Shown in pieces: positions 16,747 through 25,796 of a DNA stretch of 64,000 nt. Source of the stretch: Tolypothrix tenuis PCC 7101 (lineage in GTDB: Bacteria > Cyanobacteriota > Cyanobacteriia > Cyanobacteriales > Nostocaceae); contig NZ_AP018248.1 in assembly GCF_002368295.1 (NCBI RefSeq), positions 4,092,767 to 4,156,766 of the forward strand, in the 5' to 3' direction. The translations under genes were made by a program, and so were the position numbers. Under the pieces are notes generated by a model. That model searched no databases and was not told the origin of the DNA. It was given only the letters and a program-made list of their open reading frames with translations. Numbering within the stretch: the stretch's first letter is position 1; each line of letters begins with the position of its first letter.

Positions 16747-17658
16747 TTACCAATCATCTTCATTGGATTGGCGCTCAATTTGCGCGATCGCTAATTTCGT
16801 CAAAACGCGCACTACTTCCTGCTCATCATTAAGTAGTGCTTGTAATGGTTCTAAAGCGGCGCGATCGCCAATTTTACCGAGTGAATTAATTGCGGCTTTC
16901 CTCACATCTAAATCGGTATCATGAATTGCCAGAATTAAATGCGGTACAGAGGGAGGATAATTAACTTGTCCCAAGGCTGCGGCCGCTTCGGTGCGAATCA
17001 GCGCTTCTGGATCAGTTAAAGCAGAAACCAACAGGTTGCAGGATTTTTCATCTGACTGCTCTTGCGCCACATGACCAAGCGCCCCAATTACAGCACATCG
17101 TACATCTAAAGAGGCGGCGTTCAATGCTTTATATAAATGGTCTGCAGCTTCCGAACCAATAAATGCCAACGCCCATGCAGCATGACCTTTAATATCTTGT
17201 GGATGTTTGTCTGATGCCAGAATTTCTAGTAATGCGGGTACAGACGCTTCTCCTGTCCTAGCTAAGGCCCCGGCTGCTGAACTTCTGACTACTGTATCTT
17301 CATCATTCAGGAAAGCATGAAGCAAGTTTGGCACAGCGCGAGGGTCAGAGATGATCGTGAGTGTCTTCGCAGCCGCCCTCCGCACAACTACATTGCTATG
17401 ATTTGCTAATGCTTCTACGAGAAATGGCGTTGCTGGTTCACCAATTTCACCCAAGGTTTCCGCAAATCGCAGTCGCACCAATCCTCGTGGATCTCCTAAA
17501 CCCTCCACGAGTTGTTTGAGAACTGTTTTATCTGTAGCATCGAAGGTTTCGAGTGTAATCTGCTCGTTTACCCTCTGAACCAAAGCATCATTTTCAGCTT
17601 GCACTTGCAGGATGGGATCTTCCGTTGTTGGAGCTTCTGAGTTGAGTGATTGACTCAT
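16747..17658 (-). CDS. HEAT-repeat phycobiliprotein lyase-like protein (CpeF/E-F clan candidate)
   Basis: The protein is 303 residues from the ATG at 17656-17658, preceded by AAGGAA; an in-frame start 30 bp earlier has no such site. It consists of consecutive HEAT or PBS-lyase repeats (VRLRFAETLGEIGEPATPFLVEAL, VRRAAAKTL, VRSSAAGALARTGEASVPALLEIL, LIRTEAAAALGQV, VRKAAINSLGKIGD). Repeat proteins of this clan act as bilin lyases or chaperones (CpcE/F, CpeY/Z, CpeF). It is the last gene of the pebA-pebB-small gene cluster, all on the minus strand, which supports a role in attaching phycoerythrobilin. The exact lyase subtype is inference from context and length; a regulatory HEAT protein is possible. 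Confidence 0.75.
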   Translation of the reverse strand: MSQSLNSEAPTTEDPILQVQAENDALVQRVNEQITLETFDATDKTVLKQLVEGLGDPRGLVRLRFAETLGEIGEPATPFLVEALANHSNVVVRRAAAKTLTIISDPRAVPNLLHAFLNDEDTVVRSSAAGALARTGEASVPALLEILASDKHPQDIKGHAAWALAFIGSEAADHLYKALNAASLDVRCAVIGALGHVAQEQSDEKSCNLLVSALTDPEALIRTEAAAALGQVNYPPSVPHLILAIHDTDLDVRKAAINSLGKIGDRAALEPLQALLNDEQEVVRVLTKLAIAQIERQSNEDDW

Positions 17659-17692
17659 CACAAATTCCTTATCACCGCTATTTTTCAATCCT

Positions 17693-17932
17693 CTAATTAC
17701 CAGATGTCAGACTAGACTGCTGCTGGCGAAGTGACTCAAGGGTTGCGTCTAGTTGAGCCAGCTGAGGTTGCAAGCTAGCAAGTGCTTGTGCCTTCATCAC
17801 TTTAGCCTTTTGTGCCATTGACAAGGTATCGTTAACTAGACGTTCCCGATATTCTTCTAATTCTGCGATCGCTAAATTCAGTTCTTCAGAGCTTGCTGGA
17901 GCGTTGGCGGTGAGTTCTGTAGTATCAGTCAT
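17693..17932 (-). CDS. Small coiled-coil protein in the bilin operon
   Basis: This 79-residue acidic protein is predicted to form a long coiled coil (LNLAIAELEEYRERLVNDTL and a C-terminal LAQLDATLESLRQQQ). AGGAAA lies about ten bases before its ATG. It sits 34 bp upstream of the HEAT lyase-like gene and downstream of pebB on the same strand. I do not recognise the family. Its place in the operon suggests a partner of the lyase or of bilin delivery, but nothing in the sequence proves that. Confidence 0.75.
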   Translation of the reverse strand: MTDTTELTANAPASSEELNLAIAELEEYRERLVNDTLSMAQKAKVMKAQALASLQPQLAQLDATLESLRQQQSSLTSGN

Positions 17933-18100
17933 CTTGATTGTGTTTCCTAAAATTAGATTTAAAATACCCTTGTTAGATTTTCTCAGATTCAGTTACCAAC
18001 AAACAAAAGTTTTTGAAAATGGGCATGGGGCATTGGGCATGGGGCATGGGAAATTTGTTTGCTGATTCTCTTATTAATTTCTAACCTTAGAGTTTTTGCT

Positions 18101-18850
18101 TTATTTGATAGCTGATGTGAGCTTTCTTTCTAAATCAAACAAAAAGCCGTGGATATATTCTTCTGTCCACTCAGTACCGTAAAAACGGGTGAACATTCCT
18201 CTGGCTGGGTCTTTTTCGGCACGATAGCGGAGATAACGCAGTTGCGCCTGTTCAATTTCTGCTAAATATTTAGAGTTCGTTACAGGTTGTGCTTGGTCAA
18301 CAAAATCTAGGTAGGCTTGTAGATAGTCTTTAAAGGCTGCAAATACATGAGTTTCTACTACCTCTGTTTGCTGTGGGCGCGTCCAGAGAAAGGCTGGTGA
18401 GAAAAAGGGTTGGGCTTCTTCGGGAAAGTCGCCCCCCCAAGGTAGATGCTGCTGATGTGTCTGGAAAATTGGCAGAATAGGCTGGGTATATTTCGCCTGA
18501 TAGTCCAAATCATCCCGAAATAAAGGTTGCATATCGAGGGCTATTAAGTGCCCTCCAGGTAAGGTGACTAAATCTGCACCAAAGAAGGGTAAATCGTAAT
18601 TCAGGTGCGGGAAAATCACAAAATTTAACACCTGAAGTGAGTTACCACCTTGTACATGGGCAGCTCGAATTTGGCGGAGTTTGGGGCTTTGATAAGCATA
18701 ACTAGTTGTTAATACTTCCTCTTGATGCTTGCCTTTGCCTACTGTTGCTTGCTTAGACTCAAACCCAGTGGGGATGGGATAAGGCTGCAAATTCAACCTT
18801 TCTTGCAACAGTGCGATCGCATAATCTAAAAATGGCTGATAGAGAGTCAA
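18101..18850 (-). CDS. pebB: Phycoerythrobilin:ferredoxin oxidoreductase PebB
   Basis: This 249-residue protein belongs to the ferredoxin-dependent bilin reductases. PebB reduces 15,16-dihydrobiliverdin to phycoerythrobilin. The strongly conserved core is present: KLRQIRAAHVQGG, LQVLNFVIFPHLNYDLPFFG, TLPGGHLIALDMQPLFRDD with the catalytic Asp region, and the C-terminal DPARGMFTRFYG. It is transcribed after pebA with an 84-bp gap that contains a short (AATTCAAA)n repeat. The PebB assignment over PcyA or PebA rests on these motifs and the tandem arrangement. Confidence 0.93.
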   Translation of the reverse strand: MTLYQPFLDYAIALLQERLNLQPYPIPTGFESKQATVGKGKHQEEVLTTSYAYQSPKLRQIRAAHVQGGNSLQVLNFVIFPHLNYDLPFFGADLVTLPGGHLIALDMQPLFRDDLDYQAKYTQPILPIFQTHQQHLPWGGDFPEEAQPFFSPAFLWTRPQQTEVVETHVFAAFKDYLQAYLDFVDQAQPVTNSKYLAEIEQAQLRYLRYRAEKDPARGMFTRFYGTEWTEEYIHGFLFDLERKLTSAIK

Positions 18851-18934
18851 CTTCGCTTCGCTCCGAATTCAAAATTCAAAATTCAAAATTCAAATATCAC
18901 CAAGGTTATGTTGGGAGGATATAGATGTAAATTC

Positions 18935-19666
18935 TTATTTGGCTACAACAGCTGCTAATGGCACAGCATCTTCAAACAAAAATTCATACAAAAATCGCTC
19001 TGACCATTGATGTCCAAAGTAGCTGCTGAACAAACCAGATGCGGGATCGCGATCGGCACTATATTGATCGTAGTCTTTTTGAGCTTTGACAATCCGTTGA
19101 ATGTCTGACTGATCAATCAGAGGTTCGGCTTGCGCTAACATCTGCCAGTACAGGTTTAGATAGTCTTTAAATGCCTCAAATACTCTCGTTTTGACTGTTT
19201 CTGGATCGGTTTTGGCAAACAATAGATATTTGGAGAAATATTGATTAGCATCATAAAATTTCATTTCCAAACCTTGTGCTAAGTCTGGATACTTATCATG
19301 CAAGGTTTGCAATGGATGGATGTACTTCCTCAAGTAGGCTTCATCTTGAAATAAAGGCTGGAAATCCATCACAATCAGATTCTTCACCTGACCGAAAGAC
19401 AGAAAGTCAATGCCGAGTAGAGGCAAATCATAGTAATGACTGGGATAAATCACACTATTCATAATCTGGGCGCTTGCACCTGCATCGATGTATGTATAGC
19501 GAATTTTCCGCAACTCTGGGCACTGATAGCACCAACTCTGAATTGTGGCGGGATTTCTGCCGCGATCGCTCACCTGATAGTCTAGTCCTGGGGGAATGGG
19601 GCGACTCTCCAATGTAAACCGTTGCAAAAGCGATTGTTCCAGATGCTCAAGGAAGCACTTATACAT
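18935..19666 (-). CDS. pebA: 15,16-dihydrobiliverdin:ferredoxin oxidoreductase PebA
   Basis: This 243-residue ferredoxin-dependent bilin reductase reduces biliverdin IX-alpha to 15,16-dihydrobiliverdin, the substrate of PebB. The family motifs are IRYTYIDAGASAQIMNSVIYPSHYYDLPLLGIDFLSFG, then NLIVMDFQPLFQDE with the catalytic Asp, and DPASGLFSSYFGHQWSE near the C-terminus. It is the first gene of the minus-strand cluster pebA-pebB-17693 gene-HEAT lyase-like gene. In the 5' region a short inverted repeat, AATCCC...GGGATT, lies at about 19691-19711; a promoter cannot be placed with certainty. Confidence 0.93.
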   Translation of the reverse strand: MYKCFLEHLEQSLLQRFTLESRPIPPGLDYQVSDRGRNPATIQSWCYQCPELRKIRYTYIDAGASAQIMNSVIYPSHYYDLPLLGIDFLSFGQVKNLIVMDFQPLFQDEAYLRKYIHPLQTLHDKYPDLAQGLEMKFYDANQYFSKYLLFAKTDPETVKTRVFEAFKDYLNLYWQMLAQAEPLIDQSDIQRIVKAQKDYDQYSADRDPASGLFSSYFGHQWSERFLYEFLFEDAVPLAAVVAK

Positions 19667-19712
19667 AAAAGTTAGAGACTAATTTGCCTTAATCCCAGAG
19701 AATACGGGATTC

Positions 19713-20092
19713 ACAAATTCGCCGTCTCGAATATGTTAAACAAAGTAACGATCCTTAACGTTAGCCAGAGGTGCATAGTGCAATACCTAGAGGATGCGAT
19801 CGCCAGAATAATTACTTAGTAGGCCTCGCCAGTTCTTGAAGATTATGAGTGACCAGAAAAATCATGGGAGGTAGTCACCTTTTGCTTTCTGCACTTGCAG
19901 CTTTTCCCAAGCAACTGCCAGATCTGGTTTCTGTTGACGTTTGAAATTTGAAAATCCTATTTTTTGTGTCTAAACTATCATCAAATATGCCAAACTCTTA
20001 TTTTTACGTTGATTGATGACATATAGACAGCCTTGAAAACCCTTGTAAAGAATGGTTTATAACTCTTCGGACAAGTCTAGTCACATAATTTA
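19713..20092. other. Intergenic region upstream of pebA, no gene seen
   Basis: This stretch of about 380 bp separates pebA from the SLATT-like gene and must contain the pebA promoter. I see no open frame, tRNA or repeat of the families found elsewhere in the window. No light-regulation box could be identified with confidence. Confidence 0.4.
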
Positions 20093-20482
20093 TCAAGATT
20101 GCTGCTGGCGCGGGGGTACAAATTTCCAATCACTGATGATATCTTCACATTCCTTGTAAATATCTATTAGCTCTTGCTCAGAAGACAGCCCTCCCAAAAA
20201 CTTCATCAAACCAACATTGAGATGTCTAGTAGCACGGCGAAAGTTATTTGCTTTTTCGCCAAGATTGATTGAGTTTACCACTCCAAATGACAAAGCGCTA
20301 ATAAAAGCAAATATGCGTGTGTAAAAGTCTCCTAGCTCATGTGTAAAAGTCGCAACGATAAGTGATGAGCCGATCGCTAATATCCCTAAAGAAATATGAA
20401 CAAATTGTAAGCAATTAGCCCCAAAATTCCAGGTACGCTGATATCTTTGCATTTTTGAAAGCAGATCTTTGTTATTACTCAT
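20093..20482 (-). CDS. SLATT/DUF4231-like two-helix membrane protein
   Basis: This 129-residue protein has two transmembrane helices (about 24-46 and 55-75) and a soluble C-terminal helical part with RATRHLNVGLMKFLGG. The N-terminal RYQRTWNFGANCLQFVHISLG segment followed by a helix pair resembles the SLATT/DUF4231 families, some of which are membrane effectors of nucleotide-signal conflict systems. Family membership is tentative. It stands alone, with no nucleotide-synthase gene nearby to support a defence role. Confidence 0.6.
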   Translation of the reverse strand: MSNNKDLLSKMQRYQRTWNFGANCLQFVHISLGILAIGSSLIVATFTHELGDFYTRIFAFISALSFGVVNSINLGEKANNFRRATRHLNVGLMKFLGGLSSEQELIDIYKECEDIISDWKFVPPRQQQS

Positions 20483-20708
20483 ATTTTCTTCTTGCCATCA
20501 GGCAAATAAAGTCTGCCCATAATATATATCAGCCATCCTAGCTGATGATATCGCTTATAGACTATAGCAATCCTATTTCAGTTGTAAAAAATATCAGTTT
20601 TGGCTGTTGGCTGTCAACGGTTAACAAACTTTTAGGCAATAGTTGACACATCATTTAGGAGTGCTACACATCAACTCAGCACTAATAAACTAATCCGATT
20701 AATATTGA

Positions 20709-21278
20709 TTACAAAGTCACCTTTAACCACCCAAAAATCTCACCTACGGTCAACTCTAACCCACTACAAAAATCTGGTACTGGCAAAACAGCAGCACTAT
20801 TTTCAAAAGGTAAAGGTTGTCGTCCAGCAGGATAAGCAGCTATGAATCGTTCATCAGGGTCAATTAACCATCCCATTTGTGTACCGTGGTTGAGAGCATA
20901 TAAGATTTTTTTTGTAACTTTTGTATGGCTTTGCTCAGGGGAAAGAATTTCGATTATCCAGTCGGGTGCGATAGTGAATGTATTGGCAATATCACCATTT
21001 TCATCTACAGGAAGTCTTTCCCAAGAGAATACAGCAACATCAGGAACTATAGAAAGTCCACCAAATGTGCAGCGTAATTCTGGAAAAGCCCAACCCATCT
21101 TTTGGATTTTTACAACAGAATTGATTCTCGGACATAGTTCTCCTTGAATCGTACTATGTTTTCCTTGGGGCATGGGTTTTTCAATGATTTGTCCGTCGAT
21201 ATACTCTAGGCTAGGCTGAGTTTCTGGTAGTTTAAGAAACTCTTCTAAGGTAAATATTGTATTTGTAGCTTGTACCAT
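20709..21278 (-). CDS. Uma2 family protein (DUF820)
   Basis: This 189-residue member of the Uma2/DUF820 family has a PD-(D/E)XK nuclease-like fold. Visible signatures are LEYIDGQIIEKPMPQGKHS near the N-terminus, PDVAVFSW and PDWIIEILSPEQSHTKVTKKI, which carry the putative catalytic Asp, Glu and Lys. The family is greatly expanded in filamentous cyanobacteria, and its biological role is not established. Two more members lie at 35402 and 43937 in this window. Confidence 0.9.
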   Translation of the reverse strand: MVQATNTIFTLEEFLKLPETQPSLEYIDGQIIEKPMPQGKHSTIQGELCPRINSVVKIQKMGWAFPELRCTFGGLSIVPDVAVFSWERLPVDENGDIANTFTIAPDWIIEILSPEQSHTKVTKKILYALNHGTQMGWLIDPDERFIAAYPAGRQPLPFENSAAVLPVPDFCSGLELTVGEIFGWLKVTL

Positions 21279-21454
21279 TGCGATCGCATCCTCAAATTAG
21301 GATTATTTTTTTTACATAATTAAGTCCTAAAACTTCTAAAATCTTTGGTAAAGTTACCAACTCGCATATCATGATTTTTCTGAATATGAGGGGAATAAAG
21401 TGCTTTTTACATTTTAACTTGCTGTACATTTGCTCCCAATTATCTATGTGAAAA

Positions 21455-22042
21455 TCATGATGAAACTCTAGATAAATTTTGTTGTACCATTTGGGCTAAA
21501 TTTGCCTCTGTCAAATAGCGTCGTTCAGAACAATAGGTCATTAAATACACACCATTCATCATCCGTACTGTACTGACACGCACTCTAAAATCATCGGTCA
21601 TAAACCAGCAGCGTTCTTGACCTTGGTTGGTTTCATACTCAGTATCGATGGTCAAAATACCATCTTGTCCAAACCAGTAACGGCTAACTACTGGAATTCT
21701 TTCTACATAGCCTTGGTTCCGCAGCAATTTTCCCGATCGCCCAGTCTCATCATCTGGGACATCAACTAATACAGCAGCACGATCCGGATCAGGTTCGCGA
21801 TCGTCGTCGTGTTCTTGCCACATAAAGCTAGCGCCTCCCTTCGCACTAGCTGGATCGATACCTTGAGATTCGCAGATGGTTTTCACCCGTGGATCGTCGA
21901 GCGTAATGACTTGCACATAAAGCTTTGATTCTCCCGATTGATCTGCTACTGCATCAAAGTGATGCACTGAGCGCTGGGTAAACCATACTCCTTCACTCTT
22001 TTGAAAAAACTCCATCATAGTCATTGGTTGTACAAAAGGCAT
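21455..22042 (-). CDS. cpeS: S-type phycobiliprotein lyase (CpeS/CpcS family)
   Basis: This 195-residue lipocalin-like lyase matches the CpcS/CpeS/CpeU family: MMEFFQKSEGVWFTQRSVHHF at the start, GGASFMWQ, GKLLRNQGYVERIPVVSRYWFG, LTIDTEYETNQGQERCWF and the terminal LMTYCSERRYL. S-type lyases attach bilins to the Cys-82/84 position of phycobiliproteins. The pebA-pebB genes lie 1.8 kb downstream on the same strand, which favours a phycoerythrobilin substrate and hence CpeS, but CpcS or CpeU cannot be excluded. A 97-bp gap separates it from the divergent pentapeptide-repeat gene. Confidence 0.85.
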   Translation of the reverse strand: MPFVQPMTMMEFFQKSEGVWFTQRSVHHFDAVADQSGESKLYVQVITLDDPRVKTICESQGIDPASAKGGASFMWQEHDDDREPDPDRAAVLVDVPDDETGRSGKLLRNQGYVERIPVVSRYWFGQDGILTIDTEYETNQGQERCWFMTDDFRVRVSTVRMMNGVYLMTYCSERRYLTEANLAQMVQQNLSRVSS

Positions 22043-22070
22043 AACTGCTCCTTTAATAAAGTGAGAAGTG

Positions 22071-22094
22071 GGTTCGCGTAGCGTCTCCGTAGGA
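22071..22094. repeat. Dispersed palindromic repeat (GCGTAGCGTCTCC family)
   Basis: The sequence TTCGCGTAGCGTCTCC, followed by GTAGGAG, lies between cpeS and the pentapeptide gene. Its reverse complement (GGAGACGCTACGCGAAC) appears inside the ISAs1-like transposase frame at about 24066-24086. This is a small, mobile-looking cyanobacterial repeat. Confidence 0.6.
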
Positions 22095-22139
22095 GTAGGT
22101 CGCGGTACAATACCCTAAATAATCTCACGATTTCAATCC

Positions 22140-22943
22140 ATGATCAGCACGGAGACTCATAAGACACCCCAAGAGGTTTTGGCTGTCCTCAAGGCTGGGG
22201 TTGCTCTCATCCAGAAAGATTTATATCAATTCAACCTCAGTGGTTTAGAACTACAAAGAGCCAATTTGCATCAAGCTACTTTGATTCGGGGGAATCTTAG
22301 TAAAGCAGATCTGAGTGCAGCAGATCTCAGTAGTGCTGATTTACGAGCAGCAGATCTGTGCCAAGCAATTTTAAAGGATGCCAATTTAGAGGGAGCTTGT
22401 TTGTACCGAGCCGATTTGAGTGGCGCAGACTTACGCGGAGCTAATTTGACCGCCACCAAGCTATTAGGTGCAAGATATGATAGCCAAACTTTATTTCCTG
22501 AAGGCTTTAATTACAAATCCTCTGGGGCGATTGGGCCAAATGCCTATCTGAATGGTGCTCAACTGAATACAGCTAACTTGCGTCATGCGGATTTGCAGGG
22601 TGCAAGTATGTTAGGAGCATATTTAGGTGGGGCGGATCTAACTCAGGCTAATCTTCAAGGCGCACGGCTAACTCAGGCTGACTTACGGAAAGCCTGGCTA
22701 ACTGGAGTATCTTTACGCAATGCTCGGTTAAATGGAGCTAACTTAGCAGGGGCCGATTTAAGAGCAGCAGACTTGACTGGCGTTGAGTTCGAGCAACTAG
22801 AAAGCATTGCTGGAGCAGATTTTACCCATGTTCAGGGGCTAAGTGACGAGATGCGATCGCGCCTCCTTAGTCAACCTGCACAAGAGCTAGATACACCTCA
22901 TGCTTTAACTCGTCGCACTACACGCGCCAGTCTGGAAGTTTGA
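22140..22943 (+). CDS. Pentapeptide-repeat protein
   Basis: This 267-residue protein is built from A(D/N)LXX pentapeptides, for example LSKADLSAADLSSADLRAADL, ADLSGADLRGANL and ANLRHADLQGASM. Two blocks (about 35-105 and 135-220) are separated by a non-repeat stretch, TKLLGARYDSQTLFPEGFNYK, which is common in cyanobacterial members. Such proteins form a right-handed quadrilateral beta helix; no specific function can be assigned. It starts 97 bp from cpeS, divergently. GGGAGCA and TGCTCCC at 22948-22954 and 22984-22990 may form a shared terminator with the convergent 22994 gene. Confidence 0.88.
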   Translation: MISTETHKTPQEVLAVLKAGVALIQKDLYQFNLSGLELQRANLHQATLIRGNLSKADLSAADLSSADLRAADLCQAILKDANLEGACLYRADLSGADLRGANLTATKLLGARYDSQTLFPEGFNYKSSGAIGPNAYLNGAQLNTANLRHADLQGASMLGAYLGGADLTQANLQGARLTQADLRKAWLTGVSLRNARLNGANLAGADLRAADLTGVEFEQLESIAGADFTHVQGLSDEMRSRLLSQPAQELDTPHALTRRTTRASLEV

Positions 22944-22993
22944 TGATGGGAGCAAAGAGGACAAAGAATTCAAACGTCTCTCCTGCTCCCCTC

Positions 22994-23200
22994 TTATGAT
23001 TTAATCGCTGTCCAATCTTTTTTCAACAAAGCGAGAAAGGTAGCAATACCTTTAGAAAATCCTTGGGGGTCAGGTAGAACATACTGCGGAAATTCCTCAA
23101 ACGGCCGCCAAGGCTCTGACGAATTATGACGCAGGTACAAAGCGCGATCGTCTCCCTCTAATTTCCAGAGCATTTGACCGCCAGTAGGAATTTCAGCCAT
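22994..23200 (-). CDS. Small conserved hypothetical protein
   Basis: The 68-residue frame starts at an ATG preceded by AGGAGAAATAA, a strong ribosome-binding site. The protein is rich in aromatic and charged residues (QMLWKLEGDDRALYLRH, EPWRPFEEFPQYVLPD). I do not recognise the family. Convergence with the pentapeptide gene and proximity to cpeS are the only context. The good start signal and regular composition support a real gene. Confidence 0.7.
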   Translation of the reverse strand: MAEIPTGGQMLWKLEGDDRALYLRHNSSEPWRPFEEFPQYVLPDPQGFSKGIATFLALLKKDWTAIKS

Positions 23201-23844
23201 TTATTTCTCCTATGTTGCAAACAAAAATACTGAGTTACAGTTTGCTCTTTCCCAATTCTGCCAGTCCTAATATTAATTAATGTCAAAATTGCTACATTTT
23301 TGCTAGACTTTTTGATTGAGTTGCTGTAAAGCATGAATAAATTATAGGTAGCCATTACTGAGTTAGGTACAACTCAAAGACAGATTTTTCTTTTCCACCT
23401 GGCGAGGGAGTTGTCGTTTTTCGTTTAGCCCTCTGCTCCCTACGTCAAGAGATGAAATTTTCGGCATTGCTGATTGATGGGATGATTTTTATCTCACGCA
23501 TTCGACATTCGCGCAGCGTTGCGTAGAGAAGTAGTTCTCGTAGAGTAGGCGCATAGACACGAAGTGGCGGAGGGTAGACGCAAAGAATCGACTTTCAGCT
23601 TTTTCTAGAAGTATGAATTCATCTTGCAAATATGCAACACCAATCAAGATGTAGGTGGGGTCAAAGCCTTGCGGAAAGCAGGGCAAACGCATCTAAATAT
23701 TGACAAAGTGGTGGTTAAGATGTGTATAAAGTAGTACAGATAAACTATTAAGGTGTTGAGGGGGCGATCGCTGACTGAGTGGGGGTAAGCCATCGGACTT
23801 TAATGGTAAAGTCATTCTAAAAGTAGAATAAAGACCCATAAAGC
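23201..23844. other. Intergenic region with repeat fragments, no gene seen
   Basis: The stretch contains a repeat fragment at about 23505-23585 (GCGTTGCGTAGAGAAGTAG and related motifs) that resembles dispersed palindromic repeats. It also holds the region before the ISAs1-like frame. Open frames here overlap those repeats and have no protein-like features. Confidence 0.45.
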
Positions 23845-24447
23845 GTGAAGCTCAAGCCCAAAATCACCATTACTGACCACTTTGCACAGATGTCAGATCC
23901 CAGAGTAGATCGTACAAAACGGCACAAGTTAATTGACATTATTACAATTGCCTTGTGTGCAGTGATATGTGGAGCAGATAGTTGGGTGGCAATTGAACTG
24001 TATGGCTGCACGAAGTATGAGTGGTTAAAAACGTTTTTAGAGTTACCAAATGGGATAGCATCTCCTGACGGAGACGCTACGCGAACACAAGATACATTTG
24101 CGAGAGTATTTGCACAGTTAAACCCGCAACAGTTCCAAGAATGTTTTTTGTCATGGATGAGATCAATACAAAAGATAACATCAGGGGAAATAGTAGCAAT
24201 TGATGGCAAGACTTTATGCGGTTCATTTGATAAAGCATCTGGGCAAAGTGCCATGGAAATAGTTAGTGCCTGGGCGACTAAAAATAGAATTTTACTAGGT
24301 CAGGTAAAAGTAGATTCTCAGTCAAATGAAATTACAGCAATTCCCGAACTATTAAAAGTGCTAGAACTGTCTGGATGTATTGTGACAATAGATGCAATAG
24401 GCTGCCAAAAAGAGATTGTGAAGTTGATTAACCACAATTGGCAGTAA
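23845..24447 (+). pseudogene. Truncated ISAs1-family transposase with an in-frame repeat insertion
   Basis: The 200-codon frame matches the N-terminal half of ISAs1-type transposases: HFAQMSDPRVDRTKRHKLIDIITIALCAVICGADSW, VAIDGKTLCGSF and the DAIGCQKEI motif containing a DDE-type Asp. Family members are about 370 residues, so the C-terminal half with the last catalytic acidic residue is missing. At about 24058-24086, between LPNGI and TQDTFARVF, a short GGAGACGCTACGCG repeat has inserted in frame and adds about nine residues (ASPDGDATR). The start is a GTG. Terminal inverted repeats could not be found. It is almost certainly inactive. Confidence 0.85.
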
Positions 24448-24581
24448 CAATAATCACAGTATATATTAGAGAAATCAAAAAATACTAGCTAATCTATCCT
24501 GCTCCTCTTGCCTAATAAAACTGAAATTGAACTAACCATCTACTAATTTTCAAAAGTTTTGTCGCTCAACTCAGAAGAAGT

Positions 24582-25667
24582 ATGACGCATTTTTTTATTT
24601 CAATTAACAACAGAAAATATACTTATAGTTTAGTATTTTTTGTAACTATAATTTTTAGTGCGATCGCTTTCAGTAGGGTTATCATCTCACCGATACTGGG
24701 GAGTAATGAAGCAGTAACACCTCAGCCAGTAGTTGCAACTCCAGTAGTACAAGCAGTAGCCGCTTTGGGGCGTATAGAACCGGAAGGAGAAGTCAGGCAA
24801 GTGTTTCCGGCTTCTACAACAGAATCGGCCCGTATCCAAAGACTACTGGTGAAGCAAGGGGACAGGGTAAAGGTGGGGCAAGATCTGGCAGTGTTAGATA
24901 ATTATGCCCGTCGTTTAGCATCTGTGAAAATGGCAGAGGAAGAAGTGCAGGTGGCTCAAGCCCGCTTAATGCAAGTAAAAGCAGGAGCAAAGCAGGGAGA
25001 TTTACAAGCTCAACAAGCAGAAATCGCTCGATTGGAAGCAGAATTGCACAATGCCCAAGTCGAGGAATCACGATATCACATTTTGTATAAAGAAGGGGCG
25101 GTTTCAGCTTCGCAATACGATAGCAAACGCCTACAGATGGAAGCTGCACAACGATATCTGACTCAAGCCCGTGCTGCGTTGAAGAGTTTGGCAGAAGTAC
25201 GTACAGTGGATGTGCATTTGTCTCAAGCAGAGGTAAAACAGGCAAAGGCCAAGGTGGTGCAGGCTCTGGCAGAGCTGGACTTGAGTATAGTACGAGCACC
25301 ACAAAATGGACAAATCTTGAAAGTGCAAGCTTTTCCCGGTGAATTGGTAGGGACTCAAGGCATCGTGAGTTTAGGTAATACAACGCAAATGGTAGCGATC
25401 GCAGAAGTTTACGAAACGGATATCCGCAAAGTACATCTAGGACAAACAGCAACAATTACCAGTCCTAGCCTCACCAAACCGCTCTCTGGAAAAGTCTCTC
25501 AAGTAGGTTTAGAAATTGGTAGCCGAAATGTATTAGATACAGATTCCCCAACAAATGTAGATACTCGTGTAGTAGAAGTAAAAATTCTCTTGAATCAAGA
25601 AAGTAGTCGTCGTGTAGCAGGAATGACGAATCTCAAAGTTGATGTATCTATAGAAATGAAAGATTAA
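24582..25667 (+). CDS. devB: DevB-like membrane fusion protein of an ABC exporter
   Basis: This 361-residue HlyD-family adaptor has an N-terminal membrane anchor (about 13-35). It then has AALGRIEPEGEVRQVFP, the split lipoyl (barrel-sandwich) domain with IQRLLVKQGDRVKVGQDLAVLDN, a long coiled-coil hairpin (about 115-220), and the second lipoyl half LDLSIVRAPQNGQILKV. In heterocyst-forming cyanobacteria DevB works with DevC, DevA and TolC to export envelope glycolipids, and several paralogous clusters exist, so the substrate here is unproven. devC follows 129 bp downstream and devA follows devC. Confidence 0.88.
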   Translation: MTHFFISINNRKYTYSLVFFVTIIFSAIAFSRVIISPILGSNEAVTPQPVVATPVVQAVAALGRIEPEGEVRQVFPASTTESARIQRLLVKQGDRVKVGQDLAVLDNYARRLASVKMAEEEVQVAQARLMQVKAGAKQGDLQAQQAEIARLEAELHNAQVEESRYHILYKEGAVSASQYDSKRLQMEAAQRYLTQARAALKSLAEVRTVDVHLSQAEVKQAKAKVVQALAELDLSIVRAPQNGQILKVQAFPGELVGTQGIVSLGNTTQMVAIAEVYETDIRKVHLGQTATITSPSLTKPLSGKVSQVGLEIGSRNVLDTDSPTNVDTRVVEVKILLNQESSRRVAGMTNLKVDVSIEMKD

Positions 25668-25796
25668 AATCCCCTTTTATCAGGTATGAGTATAACGATT
25701 TGCTGGAAATAAAAAAGTTAAAACCGCGAAGCATAGCTAACATTCAACTCAAAGTATTTTTTAGCTTGTTAGAGAAGTATCAGGATTTTATAGTTC

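Noticed and set aside
24814..25455. 213-codon minus-strand frame inside devB
   Set aside because: It is antisense to a well-supported devB gene and its Leu/Pro-rich translation is typical of a shadow frame.
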